Below are positions 28,601-42,500 of a DNA stretch of 60,000 nt, one piece after another; position 1 is the stretch's first letter, and each line of letters opens with the position of its first letter. This DNA is from Apostichopus japonicus (taxonomy: Eukaryota > Echinodermata > Holothuroidea > Aspidochirotida > Stichopodidae), in NCBI RefSeq assembly GCF_037975245.1, contig NC_092574.1:21727713-21787712 (forward strand), in the 5' to 3' direction. The notes under the pieces were generated by a model. That model was given only the letters and a program-made list of their open reading frames with translations, was not told where the DNA came from and ran no database searches. The translations under genes and the position numbers were made by a program.

Positions 28601-31600
28601 GCAGTACTACGTTGTTGTTGTTATTGTTGGAGAGATATAAAACACTATATAAGCTTAACAGGAAGATGCACTTAGTTGGTTGTAAATGTAAAAGTGTATG
28701 GTGTACATACATTTGAATCAAGTTGAAAGTGCGGCTGACGTTTGAGCTAAACCAAGAATCCAATTTAAGGTTGTTCTGCAGTCGACTAGGGATTAATAAA
28801 GAGCTCTTCTGATGGGTTGTATATATATTTCAGAGTGAATGAGTCATAAGAAATGAATTATGCATAAAGTATCCATGTACATTACCACAAGTTAGATACA
28901 TGTGTGAAATAAAAGTGACAGGGTTGCTAAGGTATGATACTGTAAGGGGAAGTCGCGGATATATCTCAGAATTTAATTTAAATACTGTATGATCAAAGAT
29001 TCTCATCAATGGCTCAAACTTAAAAATTCAACAAAGGGAATAAACAGATCCTCAGATAATAAAATTAGTCCTTTGGTATATCGTTTTGGCTTGTAATGAT
29101 GATCAACATATTTGTTCATATATTTCTTAATAAAAGGATAGTTGTGGAGATTTTCATACAAAACAAACAAATCCTTAGAAGAACTTATCTTAGTGTGTGA
29201 TCAGTATGTTTTTGATATGATATTGAATTGAAAGAGATTGTCAGGGAATAATGATGGTCTTACAGCCCAAAACAGCGGCTCAATATTAACAAGGAATGAA
29301 CCAAACAGACCCCTACCCCCTCCCCCCACCACAATGAGTTATCAAAGGTGCTGTACATCCATCATGTAAACAAATCTAGCATGTTCGGAGCAAGACTACA
29401 TGGTCATATGTGTGTCCTACTGCCTGCAGTACCTTAACAATGTTAATCTATGTACAGTTATTGATTTAGGACACAACACTCAATATAAAGACTGTGTTAG
29501 GCTAGCTAGTTAACACAACACAGGAGATTCATATTTAATGAACATATTTCAAATAAAGAAACTTGAGCTATAACAAAACTACCAGAATTGTGGATTAACA
29601 CTAATTTCATGACATCTTCAAAGTAAAAGGCATAGCTCACAAGCAGATGACAATTTCACTTAGAAAATGTTTTCTTAAAAATATCAAGTGTCATTCAACT
29701 GTAGCAAGAGAGGGTCAGTGTCCAGCTATCAGTGTTGGCGATTCCCTGATCTCATAGCTAATAACATAGGAAAGCCTGCATTACCTCTGAGGTGAACAGT
29801 CCTTTCAAGAGATTTTTTTTTTTTAAACCCAGCTTCTCTGACAAAGGCTTAGTATTCAAAGGACAGTGATCACGGTAGCCAATGGAGCGAAACCTCTTTG
29901 TGTTTCACAGGATCTTAAGGTGATAATCATCAAGAGATTAGACTATTAAAGAAACAATAATACTAGAAAACTTGTATTTTAAAAAAGAGCAGTGGTTTAG
30001 GTGAAAATGTCATGGCCTTATTAGCGATACTTTGTAATCTCTTGTATGAGGGTAATGAATAACATATAGATACCAGTATTAGTGATACATATATAAAAAA
30101 TCAAAGGAAAAAAAAACCTCAATTTTTTTTTTTTTTTTTTCTGGACATGTCTGTAGCAGAACTGCAGGATTCTTTGGATGTGAACAATCAAGTTGGAAAA
30201 CTAACTATTTAACAATTTTAGTCGACCTAATGGTCTGTATATAACACTTCAAGCCGTACGATGAAAATTGATTGACTTTCGTCTTGTGCTGGTTCTACAA
30301 CCTGAATCACTGTCATTCATATTTTTTGTTAGAACTTTGTAAAATAACACTACAAAGCTTTGATTATCTAATAAATAATGTTCACAGCTTCATAACTTTT
30401 ATGTATTATTGCAACTATGGTTAGATGGTAGGATTATGCATACACCCTACAAAACCCTACTATAATATGACTGAATAACAGGATTTCAGTATTGTTGACA
30501 AGTGACACAGAGACCACCCCTTCTTCACTCCCCCCTCCCCACTGGCTCCCAGAAATTCAAAACCAGATTGGTCAGACACCTGGCACCTCCCTTTCCCCAC
30601 CCCCATGTGTCCATATCCTAGATATTGTACAGGGTAATTCCCTCCCTCTGCATGTTAAAGAAGAGTTGTCTGGATAATATACTCCTCAATTTCCAACAAT
30701 TTTACCAAACCTAACCTGTCTTACTTGTAATCATATTGCAATATAACTTTAACACTAATTGAAACCCATTTCCTATTTTTTCACTTAGTATAGATATTAA
30801 TTAAAATGCCTAATGTTGTTGGAGATACTGCTACCCAAATCATGCTCTTTCACATATAGCATGTACATGTAGTAAAACTAATTATGCTTACATGAATGTC
30901 AGAAACTTTCAAAGCGTTTACTCAGCAAGCTAACCAAATTAAATGGCAAATTTAACATAAGCTGTAGGATTGTTCAAAGCATTGAAAATCATGAAAACCT
31001 TTGTCATTATTGCTTTCCTCTTTCCAAAAATGGGGTGTTTATAACATACTATGTACAAAACAATTCTTTGGGGGGGGGGGGGAGGGGGAGAGGCAAAAAT
31101 AATGCTGCACACAGGTGTCATCAATAACTCCCTCAAAACACTTTCCTGTCATGGTTTATGAACTTAGAAACTTGCAGATGTTCTTTTCAAATCACCAAAC
31201 ACAAATTTGTAAGCCAACAATGTTGACAGTAATTTCACACCTCACGGGACAGACCCACAAAATGACTGTGTTTTTTTAATAAAGTCAGACAAAGAATTTG
31301 TTGGCTGTTGAAGCCGACCTGAAAATGAAATGAATATTCATGACTGCCTATTGTCAAATATATATAGAAAGAAACCTGCCCTGAAGCACGCCACTATCTG
31401 CTACAAGTAATAATTCAGTTTCTACAGTTCAAGATAACCAGCAGAAATCCAACCGATATATGCAGTTTTGTAGGTCTGTGTTTTTCAGCGAAGGATGTTT
31501 ACATTACTTTCAATTGTATTGTCATATTGTGGTAGGGCACGTGTGGCTAGACTAGCTAGCTGGCCCCAGTGGACTTTTTGATTTGCTTGAAAAAACAACA

Positions 31601-31860
31601 TCAAATTGAACAGCCCATGTAATTGCAGAGAGTTAGAATTTCGTTTTTGAACCACAACTGGAAAACCTCAGTTCCTGTCTTGATAATTTTTCCATTCATA
31701 TCTCTATGTCGTTCTTCCCAAGAGGTGCCAGTTGAAAAAATACTAGAGGCACGTTAATTGACTGAAGAAGACTCCTCCATATATGTCAGTCAAAAAAACA
31801 GTCGCTGTGTCATTTCCAACACTGTTATGAAAGCTAGTCAATTCTCTGATCCATTATGTT

Positions 31861-32215
31861 TCTGTCTGGCTAAATCAACCACGCTCACGTAATAATTTCT
31901 ATGGTGAGCGTGCTTTTTCGACTGGTGCACCACGCCTATGGAATAAGCTTCCACATTTACTTACCTCAATGGACGATTTTTATCTTTTTTAAATCAGAAC
32001 TGAGACACATCTCTTTGAAAAGTATTTTTAATCAGAATTGTTTATGAATTAATATTTTACAAAGTATTCTTATTCTTATATCAGAGAGTTTAACTTTTCT
32101 AATTTTTACTGAATTTGATATTTTTATTTCATTGCTTGTAATTTATATGTTGTACGACGCCTTGAGATGGTTTTCACATGTAATGCGCCTTTTAAGAATA
32201 TATTTACATTTACAT
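31861..32215 (+). mobile_element. Truncated LINE, 3' end with reverse-transcriptase C-terminus
   Basis: Reading from 31861 the frame gives LNQPRSRNNFYGERAFSTGA, then PRLWNKLPHLL and, after one stop, ETHLFEKYF and a final stop at 32029. This is the characteristic C-terminal end of CR1/L2-type LINE proteins (consensus RSRxxxYGxRAFSxAAPxLWNxLP...KTHLF). The internal TAA at 31990 and the missing 5' part show a dead, 5'-truncated copy. The 3' UTR includes GACGCCTTGAGATGG and TGCGCC and ends in a short TTACAT repeat at about 32197-32215. Confidence 0.8.
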
Positions 32216-32797
32216 TAACACTTCAATTCTAAGATCAGTACTACAGAAACAGAGAGGTTCATTGAGTTATCTCATGCGACAAGAGAAAAAAATTCCTTTT
32301 GAGTTTTGACTAATGTAAAATCTCACACTTTTACTTTTAGCCTTGCATACATGCAGTTGAGCATTTTGGAAATCTACTAGAGTACTCCTACGAGCTTGCA
32401 CGTAGAACTTTGCGCTAACACTCAGTGCATTCTTCTCATATGTTCGTACTCAAGCTGTTGTTCACTGTACAACAATTCTGCATTCGAGTAACTCTAAACT
32501 TAACCCTTTTAACTATAGACCTTCGAATGATCCTCTGACTAACAAAGTTGTCTCAAAAAGTTCTTTCCCCTGTCTTGGAGTCTCTCTGTAAGAAGATAAC
32601 TGGCTCACATTTAATGAAGTAAAACTCTCTCCAGGGGGTTCTACCTTCTCCTCATCAATTCATGAACATCACCAGCGGGACATCTTCCTATTGTTTCAAT
32701 TCCAACTGATTGACATATCTTCATCTTTCATCTCGCCCATTGTTTTTTTGTTTTTGTTTTACTTTACTTTACTGAATCGACTACAAAACCTCGAAAT

Positions 32798-32962
32798 ATG
32801 GGTCAATCCTTTCCGACTCTTTCGCTCCCTGCACAAGGATCGGAACTGATCTTCTCGCAGGGAATCAAAGAACGGAGGAGTAGTATTAATGGTTTTATCG
32901 CAGCTGTGTTTTTACAACATGAAGGCATGCAACCAAATACCACTTACGCCAGAGACTATCTG
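32798..32962 (+). CDS. Weak candidate first coding exon on the plus strand
   Basis: An ATG in good context (AATATGG) opens 55 codons (MGQSFPTLSLPAQGSELIF onward, ending YARDYL) that finish exactly at a consensus donor CTG|GTGAGT in phase 0. The frame stays open 16 codons further. No homology is recognised and I could not find a matching downstream exon. It would be antisense to the cadherin intron. Confidence 0.15.
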
Positions 32963-33500
32963 GTGAGTCTTACGCTCGTCCAGTCTTCACTGAAAGCAAA
33001 ATATGTTATCTAAAAGGTTAAATGTTACAAGAGAAAGTTTAAAATTCTTTCACTTTTGATAAAAATCAAGCATAGCAAAAGATACCACCCTGTAAGCACC
33101 CCCCCCCCCCCCCTTGACATTCAGTACAAATATTTCGGGATTTAGGAATACAACATACCAGACCTGTATAAACAGATACAAACTTATAAAAGTTGAACTG
33201 AAATTTTCTTTTCTTTATTTATTCTTTCTTTATTTACTGTACATCATTATCTGAAATGATACCTGACCTGTCCATTTAGTGAACTGTATTATGATAGGAG
33301 TTTGGTACTTAACATATATTTATTTTGGTTGTTTGTGAGTACTCAGAAGTTATGTTCCTCATAGCTGATCTAGCACCCTACTAACAATGTAATTTAAACT
33401 AAACAAAAGATGACAATGGTTGATTGTTTGGGTTCTTTTGTTCCATACAGCTATGTATACAGTATCACTATGTAAAGTACATGTCAAGAAGAAGATGACC

Positions 33501-33796
33501 AGAAGAGGAAAGGGAAGGAGGGTAGGGAAAGAGGGTAGGGGAGGGATAGTAGGGGAGGGAGGAAAGGGAGGATAGGGTAGGGAGGATAGGGTAGGGAGGG
33601 TAGGGAAGGGAGAAGGGTAGCGAGGATAGGGGAAGGAGGGTAGGGGGAGGGTAGCGGAGGGTAGAGGGAGGGTAGGAGAGGGGTGGTAGGGAGGGTAGGA
33701 GAGGGAAGGGAGGGGAGTGAGGGTAGGGGAGGGAGGGTAAGGGAGGGAGGATAGGGGGAGGGATGGTAAAGGAGGAGAGAGGACAGCGAGAGGGGA
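33501..33796 (+). repeat. Purine-rich GGGTAGGGA/GGGAGGA array
   Basis: About 300 bases of almost pure purine on the plus strand, made of irregular GGGAGGGTAGGG and GGATAGGG units with dozens of GGG runs. It meets the usual pattern for G-quadruplex formation many times over. It is within intron 1, so the transcript of the cadherin gene carries the C-rich complement. The 119-codon minus-strand open frame across it is a low-complexity artefact. Confidence 0.95.
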
Positions 33797-33961
33797 ATTT
33801 CAACAGCAGAGATTCAAATGAATACAAATACTATACACTGTACAATGGATCTGGATCTGATTGGCCAGAATGAGAAGACTTTAAGTTTACTTTTAACCAA
33901 CTTCTTGTACATAGTTTCATTGGGAGAAGTGACTGGCTGATTTAAACATGCAAAAGTATAA

Positions 33962-34396
33962 ATGCAGCTAAAAGGACAAATATTTTACAAGAAAGCAAAC
34001 AAAGTCATAAACCATGTTCCTCCAGGGGGCACTAATCAGACAGAATTCCACATCTGCGATGATGAAATATCCCGTGGAAAAGTTAACATTAATACTAAAT
34101 TTGATCATTTCTTCTACGAAATACGACTGTGGTCAAGCAAATCAATTCCTCCGCTGCCTTACTCATACATGATACATTGGGCCGACACTTCGACACAACT
34201 GGGAGTTAGTTACGACCTGAAGGCCTGCGGTATTTTTCCGAGATCTAATTCCTTTAAACAAAAGCTAGCGAGACACCGCAATAATAATTCCTCCTATAAA
34301 ACCCGTCATCACAAGCCCATCGGTCAATGGCACAAAGCTACAAGGCCAGGATATAAAGTTTTTTGTGTTTTTTTGATACAATTTTCGGACCATTAA
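33962..34396 (+). CDS. Unrecognised 144-codon open frame in intron 1
   Basis: This is the longest plus-strand open frame outside the antisense shadows of the cadherin exons. It begins MQLKGQIFYKK and includes WADTSTQLGVSYDL and a basic stretch around KLARHRNNN. I see no family signature, signal peptide or membrane segment. There is no clear promoter and no evidence of splicing. A chance open frame or an old mobile-element fragment is as likely as a gene. Confidence 0.12.
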   Translation: MQLKGQIFYKKANKVINHVPPGGTNQTEFHICDDEISRGKVNINTKFDHFFYEIRLWSSKSIPPLPYSYMIHWADTSTQLGVSYDLKACGIFPRSNSFKQKLARHRNNNSSYKTRHHKPIGQWHKATRPGYKVFCVFLIQFSDH

Positions 34397-36479
34397 ATAG
34401 AGCAGCAAAACCATCCAATTATTTGCTATAAAAAGTTTGAAAGTCTTTAGAACTATGACCTCAGTTAAGGACAAATCCATAACCCAACCCATACTACCTC
34501 ACAATGTGTACATGAACTTCCTGTACTATAGGACCGCAGTACGGTAAAATATACCTCCAGTCTACCTTGGCACGGAAGTTCTAACAAAAGACTATTCGAG
34601 TGAAATCCTTGGCATAATTTACAACCTAGATCGTTAAAAGTATCAAAAGCCCTGTTGGCAAAGATAACTTCCAGATTGAGTGTTTTTTATGATCTCCAAT
34701 TAAAAAGGACTTGTTATTTATAGCAATTTTCAACAACTAATTAGCAATTACTGGGAGAGCAGGTCAGTTAATGTCATTTAGTTGTTGGTCAAATTTAAAC
34801 ATTGCCCATAGCCTGGGCATACTTGTTAACGGTAATTTATAGGACTTAAAAAGAATTGCACCATTGCGGGGCCTGTGATTTCAGTATTTACTAAGTTCAT
34901 TTCCCCTTTATGAACAACATTGTTTTTTATTTAAGGCCAGTTTATGAATATCAAAGCACCCTGAATTTATGAGCACTACACATCACAGTTTGGTGGGGGT
35001 GGGGGAGGGGGAGAGGCAGTGACTGAAATTCTTTTTGAATCTAAACTGCAGTTTGCTTTTGAAAAGGAAAAGAATAGGTTGTTTCCACAGATTTTGAATC
35101 TCAGCTGAGTCTTAAAACTTTGTATTACGAATGATATTTACAGTAGGTTAATTACTATGGTGATGCAAAGTCTACAAGCAACGCTTGTTGGTACTGATAA
35201 TTTATGCATAAGAGTGGAAGAGTGGCTCTCTCAACCTATAACATTGGCGACCAGAGTTTCCGCAAAGCTATGAAGACTAAATATCCATGCCTTGAGCACC
35301 CTCCCAGGTGGATATGCGCATGTTACATATCACCATAACTATTATTACTATTATTAAATAGAGACTAATTTCCAAACCACTTGAGTTCTGAACGCACTGG
35401 CAGCGTGTTGTAATTTTCACAGTATTGTGGCCATTTTAACATACTGTATATATCTAGCAATTTGTGGACCGTTCTACACTTCTCCTTGAGCGTTCCTATC
35501 TAACAGATTGACAAATGGTTCAAGTAGTTCCATTGATATTTATTGAGGAGTTAGTCTTTAAAGATAAGTAATATCGTTTATTGAAAAAATTGGACAATTT
35601 TCATATCACATAGTACTGTATTTTTTTTAAAATCTTACACAGGTGCAACTTGGCAGAGGAAACCTCTCTGGAAGTTGAAACTATGCAGAGGCTGGGTCAT
35701 ATTATTAAGTAGAAGAGTACATAAATAGTTCAGCCTCCTTTTAAAATAGGGTCACCTTACTACTCCTACATCATTCTCACCATGGGTTTAGCACTGCCCA
35801 AATTTGATTGAATAAGGCAGCAGACACTGAAGTATTGTTGATATTTCAATACAAACCAATCTAAACTATACATGTATCTCAGTACAGTCAATCACAAAAG
35901 AACAATAACCACGAAACGAAGAATTAACAAAGAGAGTTAAATGGACTAAAAAGACAATACTGATTTGAGTGGGCCAAAGATACCTTTTTGTCATAAAAAT
36001 GAAGCTTCATTAGAAGGCACTTTTTATTAACTATATCCACTGTACTCCATTGAACTTTTAAGTTTTTGTGCTAAAAAGAGTCTTTCTGTAATGCAAAGCG
36101 AACAAAAGAAGAAACTAACGATGGACACAAAGAGATCATCGCTGAAGATACCGACGCACAATAAGCGATACGCCTACGATGGCGCTATACAAAGAAGCAT
36201 ATCATTACCAGGGGTGTATGGCGATATTATACGGAGCACGCAATATGAAGTCAAGCGAATCTGAACTATCTTTACCTACCAAAGAAATTGTAAAAGTCAA
36301 AATGGAAGACAATTTATTTCTTCCCACACAGTACAAAAATATATTGTTTTCGATTTTGTTCACACGTGAAATTGACAAGCGGCCCACCTAACGACAGAAA
36401 CAATTGGTGACAATTACCGGGTAAATATCCTCTCTCTCCAATGAACAAAAATCCTGTTAATAGCAGTCTAATTATAAAT

Positions 36480-36534
36480 CTTTTCTTTTCCATTCTTTTC
36501 TTTTCTTTTCTTTCTTTTCATTTCTTTTCGTTTT
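36480..36534. repeat. (TTTTC)n microsatellite
   Basis: Pyrimidine repeat of CTTTT units with a few interruptions, in intron 1. Confidence 0.9.
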
Positions 36535-39500
36535 GCACCTCCAATGAAGTATGAAACGGATGTGTGAAACGTGGATGGCCAGAGTAGACACAGCCCTCAA
36601 TTCCAAACAGGACCAACAGGTAGTTGAAGATTTCTAATGTCAAAAAATATTAAGTTTGGGACATTCTGTCACTTTAATTGAGCTTTTAAAATAGCTCTGT
36701 GATATTTAAAACAGCCTATCATCCTACCCTATTCTGGTCAGAGGCTTTCCTCTCTGTATCCCACATGCAATTTACTTCCCTTGGTTACAGTCCTTTGCTG
36801 CTCAGTGAGTCTGCAATCCCTAGCAACCTTAGCACTTACCTGTCTAGCCATATCATAGCATTTAATAAGCTACTAAACCAGCACCCTTTAATGACTTCAA
36901 GAGACATCAAACCCCAGTATGGAGTCTGATAAAAATGACTGTTGCTAAGGATCAGTAGCCTTGGCAAAGGCCTAGCAATGGTCTGATTAGAATGAGTAAT
37001 AGCTTGTAACATTAAACACAAAATCAAGCCATAAACAAACCACATCAAATGGGGAGAGACGACAACAGAGTCTAGAGTTCTTGTGTTTGTGCTCAAAATG
37101 TCCCTTATTCGAAACCTGCATCTTTCCTGACCAGAATCTTGAGGCAGAACTGTACTGTCTTAAAGGTCAGCAGAATTTGGTCCCAAATTTCAGAATGTTA
37201 AAGAAAAAAATTGGCTATAGAAATTTTCAAAATATGTCCTTTTCCATAGGTTCTGCTTATTGACAGATATATGCAGAATTGTTAAAAATCCACAATAACA
37301 TGCCTCAGCGTGAAGAACAACATTTAATATATTGTACTGACATTTATAAACTACAGCACATGAGATAAACTCTTGGATGATAGTACGCTACTGTATATGA
37401 AAATGTATCATAATAAAAGTAATAAATAAACTACAGACTTAGCAGTAACATGTGTGTCCAAATTTGGTCACGGGTGAACATGATGTGAATTTCTAGCGTA
37501 TTTTGGGGCAATTCGGATGACCTTCCAGGGAATTATTCGGTACTGTACATTCAAATTTGGCATGGCATTTTGGAAGATATCCCAAAACTTCAATACTCTA
37601 AAATTTCAATACCCTTAATTATGAATACCAATGTAGTTACTGTTTAGAAAACTGCAATACATCGTAACACAGTTTGTAGGGCAACTTGAACATTTTTGCA
37701 TAGTAGCATTTTGTGATGTGATTAGTGTGGATAAGGTATTGCCTGCCTTCAATGTTAATTCAATGTTAAATCAATACTGACTCTGTACATGTATGTTAAT
37801 GTATGCTTATCTAGTTCTACTAAATCAATTTCTAATAGTTCTCCATGATACATCAAGAGCTACTGTATACAAGTGTACAGTAAAAGTAGTACAGTAATAC
37901 AGAACAGTACTTAAAACCAAGTGTCAACTTAATTCTGAAATTGAGTAAAAATTGGGTTAAATTTATAGTTTCACAATACTGTTATGAACCTAAAAAAGAG
38001 TAAAATGTCCAAGAATTTTCAACCAATCCTTCTAAGTATTTAAAATTTGAGATTTGCAAATGTATGGGATTTAAATTTTTGGCATTACAATTTTGCAAGA
38101 AATATATATTTTATCTTCTTTCCGATATATACATCTTCATTTGGCATTGTTTTCCAAAAACAATACAAAAATGTTTTTACAGACTATTGTTACTGCGTAT
38201 CCAAAAGGGCTTTGTTTGTCAGCTTTACCGACTTGTGGGAAACTTGCAAAACTGTTTACACATTTTTCTTTCTGACTTATATTTATAATTTGTTTTCTCC
38301 TTCAGTTTTCTTCAAATATTTCGTTTGGTGATACAAAAAGTTGTCAATACAAAAAGTGTCTTCTTCAAAATTCAAATGATAAAAGTTTGAAGAAAAACAA
38401 AATTTAGAGCGTTGTCATGGTATCTGTTGAAAAAGGTGCTGAAATAGGTAAGCTAGGATTGTTTTCATTTTAGGTATGTACCTCCATCAAGATGGAAGAA
38501 GTTAGGCTTTTAGGTCAAACCGTTCCAATTTATTTGAATAACAAAAGCACGTCCTTCTTGGATTACTAAAGCAAGGTGGAATACACAATGACGCCCCGAG
38601 ACACAAGAGACTCTGGTCTCAAAGATCGGAGGTGTGTAAACCAAGCTCTCTGAAAAATTCAACACTTTCTTGAGATCTAGAAGAAGACAAAGATAACAGC
38701 CGCCCCGCTACGATACTGTAGGTAACTGTCTTCTTGTGTTAATTTACTCAGCCCGAGTGCTTGAATAGAAGAGTGAGCAATATTTTATGTACACAAGTGA
38801 AGAGGTTTAAACAAACGGTTACATAGCAATCTGTGGGTGGTTAGGACCGCCGGACAGGTTAGTATCACCGAGGTGTGTAAAGTATTGTATCATTTAAGTA
38901 ACGGTGGGAGGAGTTTCAATACCTCGTGAGAAGACATCTTGTGTCTTCTTATAGTTCAAGCTAAACTGACCACCAAAAAAAAAGGAGCTTTCTCAGATAA
39001 TTTCACAAGTTTTAACAATTTGGCTTTTTTTATTCTCAAAGTTAAACTTTACAGTTTTCCTTGATGATTTTTTTTCCCTGAAAAAGTGCACATTCTTAAC
39101 AAATATCTACAATATCTTTAAAAAAAAAACGTAATCCTTTCAAAGTTTTGAAAACCACATACACTTCCTGACTACAATGACTCACTATTCAACCCTGACT
39201 ATCTTCTCACGAAAATTCAATTTTTCTTCCCAGTACCTCCAAAAAACTAGCTCGTAAAACCTCTCTCCCACATCATTATTTCCTTCAAATAATTTCTCAC
39301 CTCAGCCATAAACTATGTCTTTCTAAAGGGTGTCGTAAAATAGAAAAATTGAGAAAGCAGGACCGAAGAATGTTGTCCATTGGGCGGACAATGGTTTGAA
39401 TCAACAAATGGACATGAAAATCATCACCAGCCACGGGCGATGTGGTTGGGAGGTTGGCATAACTTGGGGGATTACCATACAGGATGGTATAACCAAAAAG

Positions 39501-42500
39501 AGAAAATGGGTGAAAGAAGTCAAAATGATATTAATACACATGTTGTAGAAAGGAATTACACTTATTTAAATGCACAGGATATTGCATACAAACAACTCCT
39601 CACTTTTAACCTGAGTTTAGCTATCTTGAAATTTGAAACAAGAGCTGAAAAGGCTATTTAACGGGGGAAAAAAAGTACTTTCTTTTTAAAAAAGTTATGA
39701 ATGAATGTAACTGTAATTTAAACAACAAATTCAACCGAACATCACCTTCCCAGAATTCAAGATTTTAATTAAAAACTGTTTTCTGTAGCATACAGTATTT
39801 CTCACAATGCAAGACCGTACAGAGTGCCTCAAAAATAATTTACAAGATACTGAATATAGTAAGTTTGACCTTAGTGGAGGAAAATATGAGAAGCTGAAAG
39901 GCAGATGTTGGTGGGGATGATTGGGAAATTAATCTAGTCAAGACACAAGGTCAACAGAAACAATTTTAAGCAAACTGAAAAACAATATACAGATTTAAGA
40001 TACAGTACAATATATACATTGAACAAATATTCTTAAGCCGAGTAGCTGTTTGTGTTGTGGAAGATGAAAAGTAACATACCATAAAGTATTCCTGATAAAC
40101 GAGCACATCCACCATTTCTTACATTACACTTCGTAATACATGTTCTCCAAGCCTTGCATCATTTTTTATCCTGAGACCTGAGGTCACATGTACTTTTTGG
40201 GATCAGCTTATCAACTTTCAATTATTAGTGGGTTTGGGGGGGAGGGGGATGGGGGATAGAAAAGGCTTATTTTTGTCTTTTAGAACATTCTATTCAACTA
40301 ATTCATATCATGCCCATGTTTATGTATTTGATTTCTTTCTGAGTACATGTGTAATCGATTTTTTTCTTCTTTCCTATGAACAGAGCCAATGGAAATTCCA
40401 ACATACTTTTAACCCAGAGTACATATACTCCAAAACTGATCAAAATTTTGCCAGACATGGAAAATGCAAAATACATAGGTTTCCCAAGAAACAAAGACTT
40501 TTTTTCTTCTAATTATTAATTTATCATTTCTTCTGAGTTAATAATAGTCACAGACAATAGTCACAGAACAAATCATGTAACAAAATGTATACCCTGGAAG
40601 ATGTACACTGTCAAACTGTTGATAGTTGTACTCGATTTCAAACACCCACAGGAAACAAACTTTGAATTTGAACTGCCTCTGGCTAAAAAACCTGTCAGGA
40701 CTAAACCCCCATGAGGCTACCCATCATAGACTAGAGGACAGTGTGACAATGAACACCCAATTGTAATGCAAGCTCTTTACATCACATCAGAAAAAAACAT
40801 AAAACAGGAACCAACAGCTCTGTTGGGGGAAAAAAAATATTCCTGTACTATTTATTCCTCTACTGGAAGTTTGTATAAAAATAGGATTCTCACACCCCCT
40901 TTCCCCACCCCCTTCCCCCCCCTCCCCCAAGAAAAGAAGTTGTATTATCTACAAACCAATACAAAATGTTCAATTGCTATAGCAACCATATGACAGCCAT
41001 TGATTTTAAGCCTGCCTTGCTGCTATGAGTTTTACTTTCTTAAACTTTCTTGCAGATAAATTCCAGTGAGGTACTACAGAACAGAATTGAGCAGTACAAG
41101 CATAAAATTTCATATATCATACATACAGTATCAAAAACACACACCAGATATTCCTGGTTTTGAATAACACATTGTCTTTACAATTCTAAATGTCTCAAAA
41201 CATAACGCAGAGGACATAAATGACTGCCTTGAACCAATCATCACGCCCAACAAAATTCTGCTTCATTTAACGTTACATATATATATTCTAGCCTGACAGT
41301 TTAATCTCGTAATCTTGCATTCAGGTGACCCACATATACTTGAAGATAAAACATTCCCTCCGAGAACAATGAAATGTAATTTCCTTTCTTGTAGACTTAA
41401 AGCTCTATTTTCAAACATTGCATCCTTCAATATTTACTTAGAAAGCTTGCTCAATAAATTCAATGATATTGTTTTGATATTGACAATAAAATATAATTAA
41501 TTTACCCATAGCATTTGTCCAGGCATGGGGGATGGGGGGTGGGGGATTTCAATTGCTGTGCTTTTATGAAGTAAAAAATTTGATGACTAAATGCAGGTCA
41601 GACACCTGTGTAAACTGTAGGCAGCAAAGACAACCGTAAATACAGGCTACGACAAGCAACAGGGACCTTCACCATCTTCAGATTACTGAATATTTTCTTC
41701 AGTTCACAGTCTTTTACTATTTTGCCTGTGTTTGGACCTTACCTGCATTTTATAGACATGACACAAAGTATATAACATGATAAATTATTATTAACTAGAG
41801 CAGCAATCCTGCAGAACCTCAATACACTTTTTAGACACTTGTCTTGAAGACTAATGTCTTAAACAATGTCCTTTCTTATCATCACTATATTAGATATATA
41901 GCAGAAAATGTCCTTGTCTTGAGGCAGAGGTGTACTATTATGCAAGCAATTCTCACAGGCCTAACCCACCATTAGTAATAGTAGGACAGGCCAATATAAC
42001 ATGAAAAATTGTAATTAAAAATTGTTGTCCAAAATTTTGAAACTCTAGAGAATGGAATAAAAGTGCCAAATTAAATTAAAGGAATACCACCAGCCCTGCT
42101 GTTAACAAGACCTCAGGTTGTAATGTGAATGTGATATACAGTATATATATTTTATACTCCACATTGTATTTTCCCCACTACTTTTACCAGTCTCCTTCAA
42201 TTTTCCTTGTTTTTCACTTCTCCCCCCCCCCCCCTCCCTCCTCCACTCCATTCCACCCTCATCCCATCTGAATTATCACTCACTTCCTCCACTACTCCAA
42301 GAAGTTACCTGAACCTCAAAAAACACCTCTATTTTTTAATCAAAATCTGGAAATGAACCAAACTGAACGGCAACTTTTAATTTAAACAATTCCCACACAG
42401 CCATCCCTCAATCCTCAGACTTGCACTATACCTCCACACGATGACACAAAAAAAGGCCATGTTTTGACAGACACAGGGATGTTGTTCCAGCGTATTGTCC

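Noticed and set aside
28341-28763. 140-codon minus-strand open frame
   Set aside because: It runs through a GTT repeat (poly-Asn), has no recognisable domain and has composition like translated AT-rich non-coding DNA.
33468-33827. 119-codon minus-strand open frame rich in Pro, Ser and Leu
   Set aside because: It is the translation of the G-rich purine array; low complexity without independent coding evidence.
36121-36264. 47-codon plus-strand open frame starting MDTKRSSLKIPTHNK
   Set aside because: Good start context but short, unrecognised, and with no donor or downstream exon.
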